Below, one piece after another: positions 11,095 to 22,498 of a stretch of 42,500 nucleotides of DNA (the stretch's first letter is position 1; each line of letters begins with the position of its first letter). A program made the translations under genes and the position numbers. The stretch is from Balamuthia mandrillaris. Its lineage: Eukaryota > Discosea > Longamoebia > Balamuthiidae. Where the stretch lies: the NCBI GenBank assembly GCA_031835245.1, contig JAVKOQ010000312.1, forward strand, positions 1 through 42,500, read 5' to 3'. The notes under the pieces are model-generated. The model made no database searches, was not told where the DNA came from, and saw only the letters and a program-made list of their open reading frames with translations.

Positions 11095-12500
11095 TTAGGC
11101 GGAAGCTGGCTTGAATTCAGGGAGGAGGTAATGGTGGGTGACACGGGAGGTGTTTGTGGAGAGATCGAAACGGAGACTATAAACGTAATCATGCTCCAAA
11201 TCAACTAAAGCCGTCACAGCAATGCGATAACCCTTGTTATCAGCCACTTTCTCTTCCAGCAGAACCTCTGTCAATTTGCTCTGATGGAATGAAATGAAAT
11301 TAAAATCACAGCACAGAACGGGGAATGCCAAAGAGGATGAGTCAAACCTTGCGCGCCTTATATAGAACACGCTCAAAGTCAGACTTGTACAAATACTTTC
11401 CGAAGTTGTCATAGCCAGACACCTGAACACAAGTGCCTAAACAAAAATGTTGTCAATGGGAGCAAAAAAATTTTAAATACAAACAAGTAAGAGGATAGAG
11501 TACCATAGGTCTCCTCAGTGGCAACCAGAGCCCAAATCCTGCCTTCCGCTTCGAGGTCGTCTGCTTCTATCCACGCTTGGAATGTCTGACGATCGGAGAG
11601 AGAGCTTAACTTGGCTTCTTTAGATTGTAGGACCAATGGAGGATTTTGTTGCTCCATTTCTATGACCTTTTTGTTGCCATCTTTGTCCTCAAAGGTGATG
11701 CGGGTGCGCAGAGGTTGTGGCAAAGAGTGATGTACGCGTCTTTCCCTATCAAACTGTGGGGCATGCACCTCCAACTCAGTTCTGACCACGAGATTGAGGC
11801 TATTCGAATAACACACAGGTATGAGCGTAATAGTGTATTGCAAAAAAAGAAAGATACGCTTTGTAACTTACCGTTCGTTTGGAGCAACATTGAAACCAGC
11901 TGTATCATAACCGCCCATGGAGTAACTGAAGTAGCCCGACTTTTGGCCCAGACGCGTTTCCTAAAGGTTGTGTTGTTAAGCAAAAAACTTTTGCATTCTT
12001 TGAACTCACCTTAGGGGCTTTCCATTGGCCATCTTTGTCCAAGTACTCGCTCTTGATGGATACCAAAGCCACTTCCTTTTCGCTTGGGTTAAACAATGCC
12101 AGATGGTCGAAAATAAGATTAGAGAATTGGCCGTCTCGCCACCATGTTTGGTCCGCGCAACTCGCCTCCTTTTGCTTTATGTCCAATGGACAGTCACCCT
12201 CTCCCACGCTTTCTTGCTCCATCTTCAGTTCGATGAACCGTGGCGCCTCGTGGCCTTTCGTTATTGCAACAAAGTAGCCATTTGTGATAAGTACCATCAA
12301 AAGAAAAAGAATGAGAGAGAGAGAGAACTAACTTGGCGTAAACTCTCCTGTTTTGAAGAAAGGCCCTTCAATAGTAGGTTCAGGTAATATGTACTCCTTG
12401 CCAGGAGCTCCACAAGAGACATTTTGGAGGACCTTCACATCCTTCTTTGCTAAGTTCGACCCGACTTCAATTCGCTGAAAGCAAACAGTTTGGTTAGTAT

Positions 12501-12537
<37 letters not shown>

Positions 12538-13522
12538 AGGAGTACCTCGATTTGAGGTCGAAGGTCGCTGGCAGCTTTGACTGCTATTTCAATGAACTGG
12601 GCCAAGCCGTCCTCGTTAACAATGAAGCTAGCTTCCATGAACCAGTCCTCTCCTTCTTCCTCGTTGTGGCCCTCCAACCTGGCTATGAGGGGTCTGCCGG
12701 CCTTGCCAAAGGTGCGAAGCTCCTCTGCATCGAACAACTCCAGTCTCTCCGTTTTTTTATCTTTGCCGAGCTTTACAAACAACTTTTTGTGTTTGTGAAG
12801 TCCCACCTGCATATGCGTCCATCAACGGGATTTATGGGTCTAGTCAGACAATGTTGGCGACCGTGGAAGCGGACGAGAAAGAGAGAAGAAAGGAGGAGAA
12901 AGAAGAAGAAGAAGAAGAAGAAGAAGAAGAAGAAGAAGAAGAAGAAGAAGAAGAAGAAGAAGAAGAAGAAGAACAAGAACAAGAACAGAACAAGAACAAG
13001 AAGAAGAAGAACAACAACAACAAGAACAGAAGAAGAAGAAGAAGAAGAAGAAGAAGAAGAAGAAGAAGAAGAAGAAGAAGAAGAAGAACAAGAAGAAGAA
13101 GAAGAAGAAGAAGAAGAAGAAGAAGAAGAAGAAGAAGAAGGAGAAGAACAACAACAAGAACAACAAGTAATAACCTCAACCCAGAGGAAAGGTTCATGTG
13201 ACAGGGTATAGTCGGTTCTTCCAACTCTGTGATAGGCTCTTTCCAACAGACTTTCAGTCTCCGTAAGCCAAGTTTGATAGTCCAGGGCGTCAACAACCTC
13301 TCCACTTTCGAGCACATGGGCAAGGCAGTCGCTGGGATAAAGGTAGAAGCCATCCGCGGTACGAAGCTCCTTAACGCGCGCCGTCCCGTCTCCGAGGTGG
13401 CGTTGCAGCCTTGGGTTCAGCACCTCCTCTATGAACGTAGAGACCTGCATGGAGGCTGCCTCTTGGCACGGCACCACCATGCGCGTCGCGCCGTAATGCA
13501 CCTTTACTCTCATGTTAGACAT
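11095..13522 (-). CDS. Unrecognised 551-residue protein with ubiquitin-like N-terminus
   Basis: Eight exons on the minus strand: 13522-13175, 12806-12546, 12474-12333, 12254-12010, 11960-11872, 11799-11504, 11436-11348, 11280-11095; all in frame. There is no signal peptide or membrane helix. Residues 1-90 (MRVKVHYGATRMVVP..., then TADGFYLYPSDCLAHVLESG) look like a ubiquitin-fold domain of the coilin N-terminal kind; this is a weak structural guess. The rest is a run of beta-rich segments with conserved-looking aromatics (QTWWRDGQFSNL, GYFSYSMGGYDTAGF, VSGYDNFGKYLYKSDFERVLY). I do not recognise a family. Intron 1 (368 bp) carries a GAA/TTC repeat of about 270 bp. Introns 2 and 3 carry GA/CT repeats. 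The consistent frame over eight exons makes it a real gene. Confidence 0.82.
12899..13166 (+). repeat. GAA/AAC trinucleotide microsatellite (intronic)
   Basis: Long GAA runs on the plus strand are broken by CAA/AAC units. The array lies wholly inside intron 1 (12807-13174) of the minus-strand gene, where the sense strand reads TTC/TTG, that is pyrimidine-rich. Poly-E, poly-K and poly-F open frames here are artefacts of the repeat. Confidence 0.95.
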
Positions 13523-13724
13523 ATATCTCGTACACCCTCTCTCAAACAGGCTGTTTGCTGCAGGTCACTGTCTCTGGAAGAAGAATGAAAAAGTAACGCT
13601 GGTGGGCTGTCCCTTTTTCCTTTCATTCTCAGTTCACTTAAGCCCAATACTAAAATTAAAACCAAAAAATAAAAGAGTATAATATTATAAGTAAAAATAA
13701 ATGAAGAGAAGAACAAGTTAAGTT

Positions 13725-14988
13725 TCAGGACGCAACGCAAACATCAGCCACAAAGCAGTGTGTCTTTTGGATAAACTCACGCACATCAACGCCCAACTTT
13801 ACATTCACCTGCCCCCACAGAAGAATGGAGAGAAATGAATGAGGAATGCGAAGAGATGAGAACAAGGAAGAAGAGAAGAGGAAACAACGGAAACAGACAA
13901 GCGAGTAAAAAAAGAGATAAAAAGAGATAAAAACCTGTCCACCACCAAGCCATATAAAGGGAGGGTCCAGCCGCGCGATGCTATCACTCAAGACAATGGG
14001 AATGTCCTCCGCAAACTCAGCAGCGATGGGGCTAAGAGCATTCTTAGAGAATCGCGTGAGGTGATATGTTGCCTATTCCATCCAACCAAACAAACAACAC
14101 TTTAGTCAAGGTGTTCCCATTCATTCTGCATGTCTTCTTGTTCTTGTTCTTGTTCTTGTTCTTGTTCTTGTTCTTGTTCTTGTTCTTGTTCTTGTTCTTG
14201 TTCTTGTTCTTGTTCTTGTTCTTGTTCTTGTTCTTGTTCTTGTTCTTCTTGTTCTTCTTGTTCTTCTTCTTCTTCTTCTTCTTCTTCTTCTTGTTCTTCT
14301 TCTTGTTCTTCTTCTTCTTGTTCTTGTTGTTGTTCTTGTTCTTGAACACTGCAAGAGAAAGGATAAAAAGCGAAGGCAACGCGCACCTCCTCATCAGCAA
14401 GGCAAAAGTTCCAGCTCTTCTTGGAGATGTGTTTGTTCTGGGGGAGACTACGCAGGAACTTGATCAGCTTTTGGGACTGAAGCTTGGTGGTATACTGCAC
14501 CACCACGGCGTAGTACCTGCTGTTGTGGGGCTGCTTGCAGTCCTGCCTGGTGCACCGCGTGTTCTCCAACAAAATGGTCTTGCACAACTTTTGCATCGAA
14601 TGAGCGCTCAGGTCAGTACCCAGAACAAAAAGAGGAGTGAAGGGCGGGATAACACCTGATGGATGGAGTAGCCGCCCAGGGCACGGATTCGCTGGCGATA
14701 GTCCCAGTGCTCGTAATAGGGGCACTCCTCAGGAACAAAACGGAAGAACACGTGCCTCAGTCCCAACGACAAGCAGCCATCGCGCACCCGCGCCACCTCT
14801 GTGCCAAAGGCTTGGCAGCTCTCCTCCCAGTCACCGCTCTCCGCTCGAGCGGTGAGGAGGCCACCGTGCCGTAGCCCCGCCATTTCCTCCTCCTTGCGGC
14901 ATACGCTCTTTTCCAGGTCTTGCAGCAGCCTCAGAATACGCAGTTGACGCTCCTCCAATTGACCCGCTCGTTGCACCACCCCCGTCAT
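13725..14988 (-). CDS. YbaK-type aminoacyl-tRNA deacylase-like protein
   Basis: Four exons: 14988-14654, 14606-14387, 14072-13935, 13808-13725; 258 residues. The N-terminus is a helical zipper (LEERQLRILRLLQDLEKSV). Then come HVFFRFVP, LCKTILLENTRC and RYYAVVVQYTTKL, and a C-terminal block with TRFSKNALSPI, DIPIVLSDSIARLDPPFIWLGG and VKLGVDV. This is the pattern of the YbaK/prolyl-tRNA-synthetase-associated (editing) fold as found in plant and protist proteins. Such proteins remove wrong amino acids from tRNA in trans; the tRNA target here is unknown. Intron 1 is only 47 bp, and its donor (CAGGT|GTTATC) was set by frame; GTGTTA two bases earlier would shift the frame. Intron 2 holds the TTCTTG array. 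The leader upstream is GA-rich on the sense strand. Confidence 0.75.
14134..14343 (+). repeat. TTCTTG hexanucleotide array (intronic)
   Basis: About 18 near-perfect TTCTTG units (14134-14245) are followed by TTC/TTG-mixed repeats to 14343. The array lies within the 314-bp intron 2 of the YbaK-like gene, where the sense strand reads CAAGAA, that is purine-rich. If the intron were retained the frame stays open through the array and would add a Glu-Gln repeat tail. Confidence 0.95.
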
Positions 14989-15789
14989 TACCGCTCTGCC
15001 TCTCTGCTCTCTGCTCTCTGCTCTCGCCTCTCCTCTCTGCTCTCCTCTCCTCTCCGCTCTCTCCACTCTCCTCTCCGCTCATCTCTCTCATCTCCTCTCT
15101 CCTATCCTCTCTCCTCTCCTCTCTCCTCTCCTCTTGAGACAGGTGATGTCATCGCCTGGTGACGTCATAACTGTGTGGCGGAGAAAAACTCAGAAAAAAG
15201 AAAGGAGCCGCAAGGAGGGCACGGAGTGGAACAAGACAGATGAGGATGATGATATGCATCCATCTAGAACTGAACAAGCTTGGTTTCACTTGGTTTCCGT
15301 TTCATAAAATACCAAAAATGAGAAGAGAACAAATGTTCAACACCATCACGGTGTCAAAATGAGTCACTTATGGGGCTTGTGAAAGGAAGGATTGCTGATA
15401 ACGTTGACATACGAGCGACCCCCCATTCAGCAAAAAGGATAAAATAGAGGGAGAGCAAAGGAGCGCACTGTCTGCACCATCTATTCAGTGGTTATCATTG
15501 TTCTACCTGTTTTCTAGCTCTTTTCTTCCGGCCTTTCCCCCAAACGTCACGGTCGTCTTTGTTGCACTCTTCCCTCCCCCGATGTTCATACACGAAGCAA
15601 GCAAGCGAGTGCGTGCTAACCGCCCTTATGACGCCCACTCGGCCATTTCTTCCATAAAATGAAATAGGAGCAGAATCAGTTTCTGCCATTCTGGTTTCCA
15701 GTTTTCTACCAAAGTGCCAGGAGCGCACAGCATCTCAGGCTGTACCTGAAATCTAGCGCAAGGGAATCCCCTCCTCGCCCCCCCCGCCC

Positions 15790-15798
15790 TATATAAGG
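15790..15798 (+). promoter_or_regulatory. TATA-like element TATATAAGG
   Basis: A TATATAAGG preceded by a GC-rich CCCCGCCC stretch resembles a strong core promoter. It lies 632 bp upstream of the nearest plus-strand start codon, so it may drive a long leader or an unmodelled transcript. The motif is nearly symmetrical and could also work leftward. Confidence 0.35.
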
Positions 15799-15837
15799 AC
15801 ATGAGGGAGCGGAACGCCTGACAAGCATGACAGGAGG

Positions 15838-15987
15838 CCAATGGGAGGGCACTTTCCGGGGATCCGCCTGGCATTCCCCCACCAACTCACCCTCGAGATT
15901 TCTCCAGCCAATCAGGAGCCGGCGGAGATGGCTACGGTTGTCACATGATTGGTAAGCGGGAGCATCGGTTTGACCACGCTTTTAAAA
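15838..15987 (+). promoter_or_regulatory. CCAAT-box cluster with TTTAAAA, promoter of the 594-residue gene
   Basis: CCAAT at 15838-15842 and 15908-15912 and an inverted ATTGG at 15948-15952 lie 30-145 bp before TTTAAAA (15981-15987). The spacing is that of an NF-Y-type promoter followed by a TATA-like core. The next plus-strand gene starts at 16430. Confidence 0.45.
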
Positions 15988-16429
15988 TACGGTTTGAAAG
16001 GTTGGTTGCAACTTGTCAAGCAGCACCCAACCCGCCTTCACCACCCCTCCCTTTCGCCCCCTTCATCCGTTTGTTTCTCCTCCCCCCCATGGAGAAAATA
16101 ATGATTTGATTGCATCTGACAAGGCCCTTCCTCCTTTTTGTGAGCTGATTTTCTTTTTGGGAGTGCAGTGATAAAAGGAATAACTTATCTTTCGTTATTT
16201 TTTTCTTTTTCTCGTTTGTAGAGCACAGATAGTCCGTTGGTGTCAGAAGACCTCCCTCCTCTCACCCCTGCAATTATACTACAAACGCATTTTGGTTAAA
16301 CATTTTTGAAATAAGCCCCACAAAGCAACGCAGAGAAGCTAGGCAGAAAACCTGTGGACAGAGACTCCAGAGCTGTGAGTTGTTTGGCTGGCCAAGACGA
16401 TAAGATAGACAGGACGAAGCAACCACCAG

Positions 16430-18373
16430 ATGAGCGGAACGGAACCTATGTACACTACAACCACTACCAGCACCTCCACTTCTGGTAACCACCATCCTGA
16501 ATACGTTGAAGGAGTCTACGGCCAAACCTCCCCGTTGCTCCCCCAGTTTCATCCCCTCCTGGTGCCAATGCATGGCCTATCCGTGGACAACAGCTGGCTC
16601 TCGTTGCATAGCACGATGGAGCAGGGTGGAGCTATGCCTGGAAACCTCCCCTCATATCTGTCCGTTGGTGAAGGGTCAATGCATCACCATCAAAGCATGC
16701 AACAACACCAACCCCAGCATCACTATCCTGGCTCTGCCGCCGAGTCTGGAGAGTGGCCCGTTATCCATGATGGAGCCTTTCTCGGTACGTTGTATTTGCT
16801 TCTCGTTCCTGTTCCAACCGTTACTGACTGTTGTCTTTTCCCCTGGTCCCATTATAGCCGGACCAACGGGTGCGCAGCTGCCGTATGAAGGCAGCCTCTT
16901 GTCCTCCTCTGAGTACGATGACGCGAAACGGTCTTGCACTCCTCCCCCTGTCCATCCTTTCCATGCCGGCAGCCTCTCCCAGCACGAGCACGAAACATCC
17001 CATCCTTACAGCAGAAAGTCCTCTGGCCTTTCTTCTTCTGGTAGATCGCAACCACACTTGACATCACCGCCGTTGTATCCCTCCAATGGCGGCACCTCCT
17101 CAATGGTATGCTCTTTTCCCTCTTAGTTCTGCCTCTGCTCCTCTTCTCGCCGCTTCCTCTTTGCTAATGCTCCTTCCGTTCCGTTCAACAGAGCACAGCC
17201 GCCGCTGCGGCCGCTGATAAGGAGTTCGATTCCTTCTTTCGTTCTTTCTTCCGCTCGGATCTGCCAGAGCAATACTGCGCCAAGTCGGAGGACGAAGTGG
17301 GAAAAGCAGCTCATCACAATCATCACCATCACCAACGGCCTTCCTTGGAAGACCTAGCGGAGAGCCAACTGCACTATTCCTACGACGGAACGCCCGGTTC
17401 CTTTTCCACATTCATCTTGCCGCACAACCATCATCATTCCTCTTCCTCCGCCTCTGCCACCACTGCCGCCTCTTCCACATCTTACTACCACTATCAAGGA
17501 GAGGAGTCTCCATTGAGCGATACCCCCGGCAAAGTATTTTACGGAGAGGAGTCGCCGTCACATGGCAGCAGGCCCGTCGTCTCCTTTGGTTCCTTCGATA
17601 GCCAGTTCGTGCGAGAGCACAGCTTGCCGGTGGTCGGGAGCAGCGACAACGAGGACAAGAACGAACGACCGCGCAGCTACTCTTTTCCCATGGCTGAAAC
17701 GGAGGAAGAGGAAAGCAGGTCAAACGGCATGAACTCCAGGAAACGACCCCCCGAGGACAGGATACGTACCATGGCTTCGGAACTGCCGCCACCCATCACC
17801 CCGCTGGTGTTTTACGGGGACGACGCCGAAGCAGTGGCCACCGCCAAGGACGCCTTGCAGGGGTTGGATGAGAGCTCCCTCAACCTCGGCTACGGCCTTC
17901 GTTTCATGCGAACCTGCTACGGAAAGAAGAGGAGAAGAAAGGACCCCGTCCGTCCTTCCCCGACCGCCTCTGTGGCTTCTCTGCTCTACGCCAACGCCAA
18001 GTTCCGCGAGATGTCGATGGGCGCCTCTTCCTCTGCATCCCCCTCCCCCTCCTCCTCCTCCTCTGACCTCTCCAATGTGGCGGCGCAGTACCTGCGAACG
18101 CGACAAGAGGAGGAAAAAACCATAGCCCAAGCCATTGCCGAGCACAGGGGTGGCATGAGCAGCGCAGGCCCCGCCGCCCCCTCTCACCCTGACACCTCCA
18201 AACCAACCAACTTCAACCCAACCCAAGCGTCAGCCGGCCGCTCAGAGGAGCAAACGGCAAACGGCAAGGCCGAGTGTGCTGCTGGCTCTGCCGCCTCCTT
18301 TGGACACACGTTGGGCGGGGCCGCTCCCTCCTGCCCTTCCTCGTGCGCCCAAACCTCTCAACAGCACAAATAG
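16430..18373 (+). CDS. Low-complexity protein with basic NLS-like motif, probable nuclear regulator
   Basis: Three exons: 16430-16784, 16858-17105, 17192-18373; 594 residues. The protein is rich in His, Ser, Pro, Thr and Ala, with runs such as TTTTTSTSTS, HHNHHHHQR and SSSSS. One more ordered block stands out near residue 330-420: FYGDDAEAVATAKDAL, then LGYGLRFMRTCYGKKRRRKDP. The KKRRRK cluster resembles a nuclear localisation signal. I find no named DNA-binding domain. Composition resembles activation domains of transcription regulators, so a nuclear role is a reasonable but unproven guess. The frame is clean over nearly 1.8 kb of coding sequence and splice sites are good. It ends 163 bp from the convergent serine hydrolase gene across an AT-rich gap (18374-18535). 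Confidence 0.75.
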
Positions 18374-18535
18374 TCTAAGGTTAGGGCTAGCGGCTCCTCC
18401 GCTTCACACATTTTTTTAACTATTCCAAATTTTTGTGAACTATTTAAATTTAGTTGTTCATGTTGGATATTTTTATTTTACTGTAATAATTATCGGTTTT
18501 ATTGTAATTATTTTTGTGTAACGCTCCCCTTCCTT

Positions 18536-20185
18536 TTACCACCAGCGCACACGGAGAGAGGAGGAGGATGAGTTGTCATCGTTGGATGAGGCATCAGAGC
18601 TGGTATCACTCGAAGAAGCAGACGAACTTGGGGAGTATTCGAACGTTTCCAGAAAACGGCTGAGAGTGACCATAGCGACCTCTAATGCTGGATATTCATC
18701 ATAATTGCAAGCAAAAGCAAAGGACAGCTGCAACTCAGGAATGTACAGGCAGAAAGACCTCTACATTATAAAATACCATATCGAAAGAAAACGCAAACTG
18801 TGTGTCAATAAAGTTGAGGAGTAGAAAAACAAGGAGATAAAGAAAAACATACCCATCCCAACCACTTGCCATCATGACCGTAGGCTGTCACGTTGATGGA
18901 GCGCAAATATTCTGTGTTGTCGTCATCGTTAAGGAAAGCCCCACGTGCATCAAAAGACACCGCGGCAAAGCCATACTGAGTTCTGTTCGGCCCAAAGTCA
19001 AGCATCATATCCACGTATTGGGAGGGGATAAGGTCACGGGCTCCAAAAAGGCGATGGTAGAATTTGACCATGTCGTATGGGCGAGAGAGTATGTTTCCTG
19101 CTGATGAGGGAAGGGAAGGAGAAAACTTGCTGTTCGGCGGGCTGTTGACATTTGAAATGGGACCTTGTGTGTGTGTGTGTGAGTGAGAGAGAGAGAGAGA
19201 GAGAGAGTAGAAAGTCAGTTTAATGTTGTGTATGCAAAATGTGTTAAAATAGAGAAGCAGAGGCAAGCGACGAACCATCAGAGTTATAGGCAAAGCTCGC
19301 ATTTTCATAGCTCCAATGGAACTCCAAAGGAAACTCCCAGCTTTGAAGTGCTTCAGCGGATGCTCCAAACTCTCCCACCAAGTCCTCATAGAGAGGCTGC
19401 TCCAAAACTACCGTATCTCTCTCTTCGGCAAGAATCCTGCAGATCAACCCCAACAGTAAGTAGTTGGTGTTGCAGTACTCATAAGGCGCTGGTGGTTCTG
19501 GTTCATCGCCAGCAGGACCGTGCAAGGCAAGCTCCTCCATGGTCCATACTTCTGTTACATTGACTCCTTGGAACCATGCGTACTCCTCAAGACCGGACGT
19601 GTGTCTCAATAGATCGGTCAGGGTTATTTGTTTCGCGTGTGCATAACGTACGGCAAGTTCATCGGGAAGATAGCTGGCCAATTTGTCGTCCAGACTTGAA
19701 ATCATTTCTTCCTGTTAGTAAAAGAAATAAATAAAGCACACAAGCAGCATTAGCGAAAAAGAACGCCGACAAGTAAAAGGCTTGAAAATGAAAGCAAAGA
19801 AAACCTGCAGGTACTTGAGAACTAAAGCAGCAGTAACGGTCTTGGTGTTCGAACCAAAGAAGTACCTCGTGTATTCATCGGCAAGCACCGCCTCTCCATC
19901 CGTGTCTTCGGCTCTTCGGGCATGGCCATGTCCCACTTGCACGGTGAGCTCACCTCCAATGTCAACCGCCACAGCCGTTCCTGCCTTCATGCCATCCTCA
20001 GTAGGGGCATACAAGCCCTTGGCCTCTTCAAGGGCGTCAAGCAGCGCCTCCCTTATGGCTTCGGAGTCCACAGGAAACTCAGGTCTGTCGCGACTTGCAG
20101 TTGTAGAGCCGAGCAAGCAGGTCACCAGGAAGCAAATGACGAGCAGGGCCGCCTTTGTTAGGCCAGACACGCTTCTGAAAGTCAT
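18536..20185 (-). CDS. Secreted beta-lactamase-fold serine hydrolase, copy 1
   Basis: Four exons: 20185-19805, 19711-19276, 19163-18853, 18760-18536; 450 residues. The N-terminal hydrophobic stretch (AALLVICFLVTCLLG) is a signal peptide. The class C beta-lactamase/serine hydrolase motifs are all present: SxxK as S112-N-T-K115, YxN as Y206-C-N208, and a third motif GHDG at 368-371. HTSG and the NYLLLG helix also match the family (PF00144). It is expected to be an exported esterase, peptidase or amidase using Ser112 as nucleophile; the substrate is unknown. The C-terminus is a Ser/Asp-rich tail with a long SSSS-type tract. It sits head-to-tail with copy 2 (20368-22118), with intron positions conserved between them. 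Part of exon 3 is identical in DNA to copy 2. Confidence 0.88.
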
Positions 20186-20367
20186 TGCGTCCGTTCTTCT
20201 CTCTCTGGGCAAAGCTAAGCAAAGAAAGAAATTGTAAAAGCAACAAAGAAAAACTGATTAAGATGATCCTATAAATTCATTAATTAATAACAAAGATAAA
20301 CCACCTGAACGGAACCGAAAAGAGAGGGCGCACAAATGCTTGAAGGAATCTGAGGTTGTTTTATTGG

Positions 20368-20995
20368 TTACCACCACCAAGGGTGCAATGAAGAAGAGGA
20401 GGAGTCGCTCCCGGCTTCGAAAGCCTCAAGGAAAAAATCAAGAGTGCTCATGGCCACAGTTAAAGAATTGTACTCCTCAACATTGCTGGCAAAGGCAAAT
20501 GAAACATCCAACTCAGGGATGTACAGACAGTAAGATTCCTACGATAACAACACAAGCATTATTTAGTCTCCTCAGTTCACCAACGGAGAAAGGAAAAAGA
20601 GGCAAGAAAGAAAGTAATACCCATGCCAACCACTTGCCATCATGACCGTATGCCGTTATGTTAATGGCCGATAAATAGTCCCTATCAAGAACTGAATTAA
20701 AAGAAACTACGCCGAAGCCGTAGGTAGTACCGTCTTCCCCAAAGTCGATCATCATATCCACATTTTCAGAGGATATGAGGTCACGGGCTCCAAAAAGGCG
20801 ATGGTAGAATTTGACCATGTCGTATGGGCGAGAGAGTATGTTTCCTGCTGATGAGGGAAGGGAAGGAGAAAACTTGCTGTTCGGCGGGCTGTTGATATTG
20901 ACAATGGCACCTTTTTACGGGATAGAGTAGAGATGTTAGGAAGCTTTTAACGAAATGATGGAGTGGAAAAGATAAGAGTAGACGAAACTAGAACG

Positions 20996-21035
<40 letters not shown>

Positions 21036-22118
21036 TAGAGGAAGGGAGGGACGGAGGAGAGCAAGAGAGAGAAAGAGAGATACAGAGGGCCATATGAACC
21101 ATCTTCAGTTTCCTCATAGGAGTTGCTCGCACTATCATAGCTCCAATGGAACTCCAAAGGAAACTCCCAGCTTTGAAGTGCGTCAGCGGATGCGCCAAAC
21201 TCTCCCACCAAGTCCTCATAGAGAGGCTGCTCCAAAACTACCTTGTCTCGCTCTTCGGCAAGAATCCTGCAGATCAAACCCAACAGTAAGTAGTTGGTGT
21301 TGCGGTACTCATAGGCCGTTGGTGGTTTAGCCTCGTTGCCGGCAGGACCGTGCAAGGCAAGCTCCTCCATGGTCCACACGTTTGTGACATTGACACCGCT
21401 AAACGATAAGTACTCCTTAAGACCGGATGTGTGCCTAAGTAGGTCGGTCAGTGTTATGTCGCCAGGATATTTGTAACGTGAGGTCAACTCGGTTGAAAGG
21501 TATTCCTTCAGGTCGTCTTCCAGGTTTAACATGTCTTCCTATTGTAGCGGTTGTTGGTAAAGGCCAAAACTGCAGAAGAGAGCAAACACCAATACGCCTT
21601 GAACAATACCATAATAACACAAACACAAACAACAGCGACAGGTACACCACGAACTCCGAAAAACGAGGGAGAAAAACCTGATGGTACTTCATGGTCAAAG
21701 CAGCAGTCACGGTCTTGGTGTTTGAGCCAAAGAAGAACCTCGTGTGCTCGTTCACCTTCATGGGTTTCCCGTCGTTATCCTCAGCTCTTCTAGCCTGGCC
21801 GTGCCCCACTTGTACAGTGATCTCACCACCAATATCCACTGCTACACCCACTCCTACTTGCATTCCTTTCTCAGAGTCATCATACAAGCGTTTGGCCTTG
21901 ACGAGGGCATTCAACAGCGCATCTTTGATTTCCGAAGCAGAGTCTGGGAACTCGGGTCGGTTGCGAGTTGTGTTGTCAGCGGCGGCAAGCTCTCTTCTTG
22001 TAGCCTCACGAAAGGAGCGAGTGGAGGTTTCTAACAACTCTGCCGAGCCCAAACTTATCGCTAACAAGACGCAAGCAAGGAGCAGCGCCACCCTCGCGAC
22101 ACAAGCGTTCCTCACCAT
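20368..22118 (-). CDS. Secreted beta-lactamase-fold serine hydrolase, copy 2
   Basis: Four exons: 22118-21678, 21538-21100, 20910-20621, 20538-20368; 446 residues. It has the same layout as copy 1: signal peptide, catalytic S132-N-T-K135, YRNTNY, and GHDG near the end of exon 3. The mature N-terminus carries an extra stretch of about 20 residues compared with copy 1. The last exon is shorter, with a brief SSSSS tail ending in three tryptophans. All three introns fall at the same sites and phases as in copy 1, which shows tandem duplication of the whole gene. Intron 2 contains a sense-strand CT repeat in both copies, of different length. Function as for copy 1. Confidence 0.88.
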
Positions 22119-22498
22119 ATTGTTTGCTTTTCCTGACCAAAAAAAAAGGGGGAGAGGGTGAATGGAAGGCTGCAGAACTTTCGTTGCGGATAGAGTCTTG
22201 CAAATTTTGTTTTACCTAAAACAGACCTTATTCGAGTGATAAGGGGTTGCGAATAGCCAATCGCAGTTGCGCAAGGGGTGGTATTTTGAGAATTATCACA
22301 GGTTGGCGAACCGTCGTACAACCTTATTTGCCGAAAGGAATAGAGCCTCCCTCATAGGTTCTCCCTCTAAGAAAGGTTGTGAGCAAATTGCAATGAATAA
22401 TAGGGCGAGAGGGAAAACGCACCATAGCTGAAAGGTTTTGTGGTCTGTCCAAGTGTGAGGTTCAAGTAGGTTCCAGGCCTGCTCTCGCAGCAGACGAG
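22119..22498. other. Intergenic gap upstream of serine hydrolase copy 2
   Basis: No gene is seen. It should hold the promoter of copy 2 (reading leftwards) and the 3' flank of the F-box/SPRY gene. An A-run near 22139-22147 and a CCAAT word (22256-22260) are the only marks I notice. Confidence 0.4.

Larger units (their letters stand above)
14989..16429. other. Divergent intergenic region between YbaK-like and 594-residue genes
   Basis: From 14996 to 15135 the plus strand is CTCT/CTCTGCT-rich; it forms the leader of the minus-strand YbaK-like gene. From 15136 to 15780 I see no gene. From 15790 onwards there are core-promoter words (TATATAAGG, CCAAT boxes, TTTAAAA) that most likely serve the plus-strand gene starting at 16430, leaving a leader of roughly 400 nt. 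Short open frames here have no domain and no splice context. Confidence 0.55.

Noticed and set aside
12844-13353. Long poly-Glu, poly-Lys/Arg, poly-Leu, poly-Ser and poly-Phe open frames on both strands
   Set aside because: They are six-frame readings of the GAA/AAC microsatellite inside an intron; flanking exons splice across it in frame.
14134-14245. Regular short repeats that might suggest a CRISPR-like or satellite array
   Set aside because: The unit is a perfect 6-bp repeat with no spacers, in a eukaryotic intron.
14066-14659. Leu/Phe repeat protein on the plus strand and Glu/Gln repeat frames on the minus strand
   Set aside because: They are translations of the TTCTTG array; the real exons of the YbaK-like gene lie on the minus strand on both sides.
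15626-15874. 82-residue minus-strand frame next to a TATATAAGG element
   Set aside because: No domain, no splice context, and the promoter words fit the plus-strand gene better.
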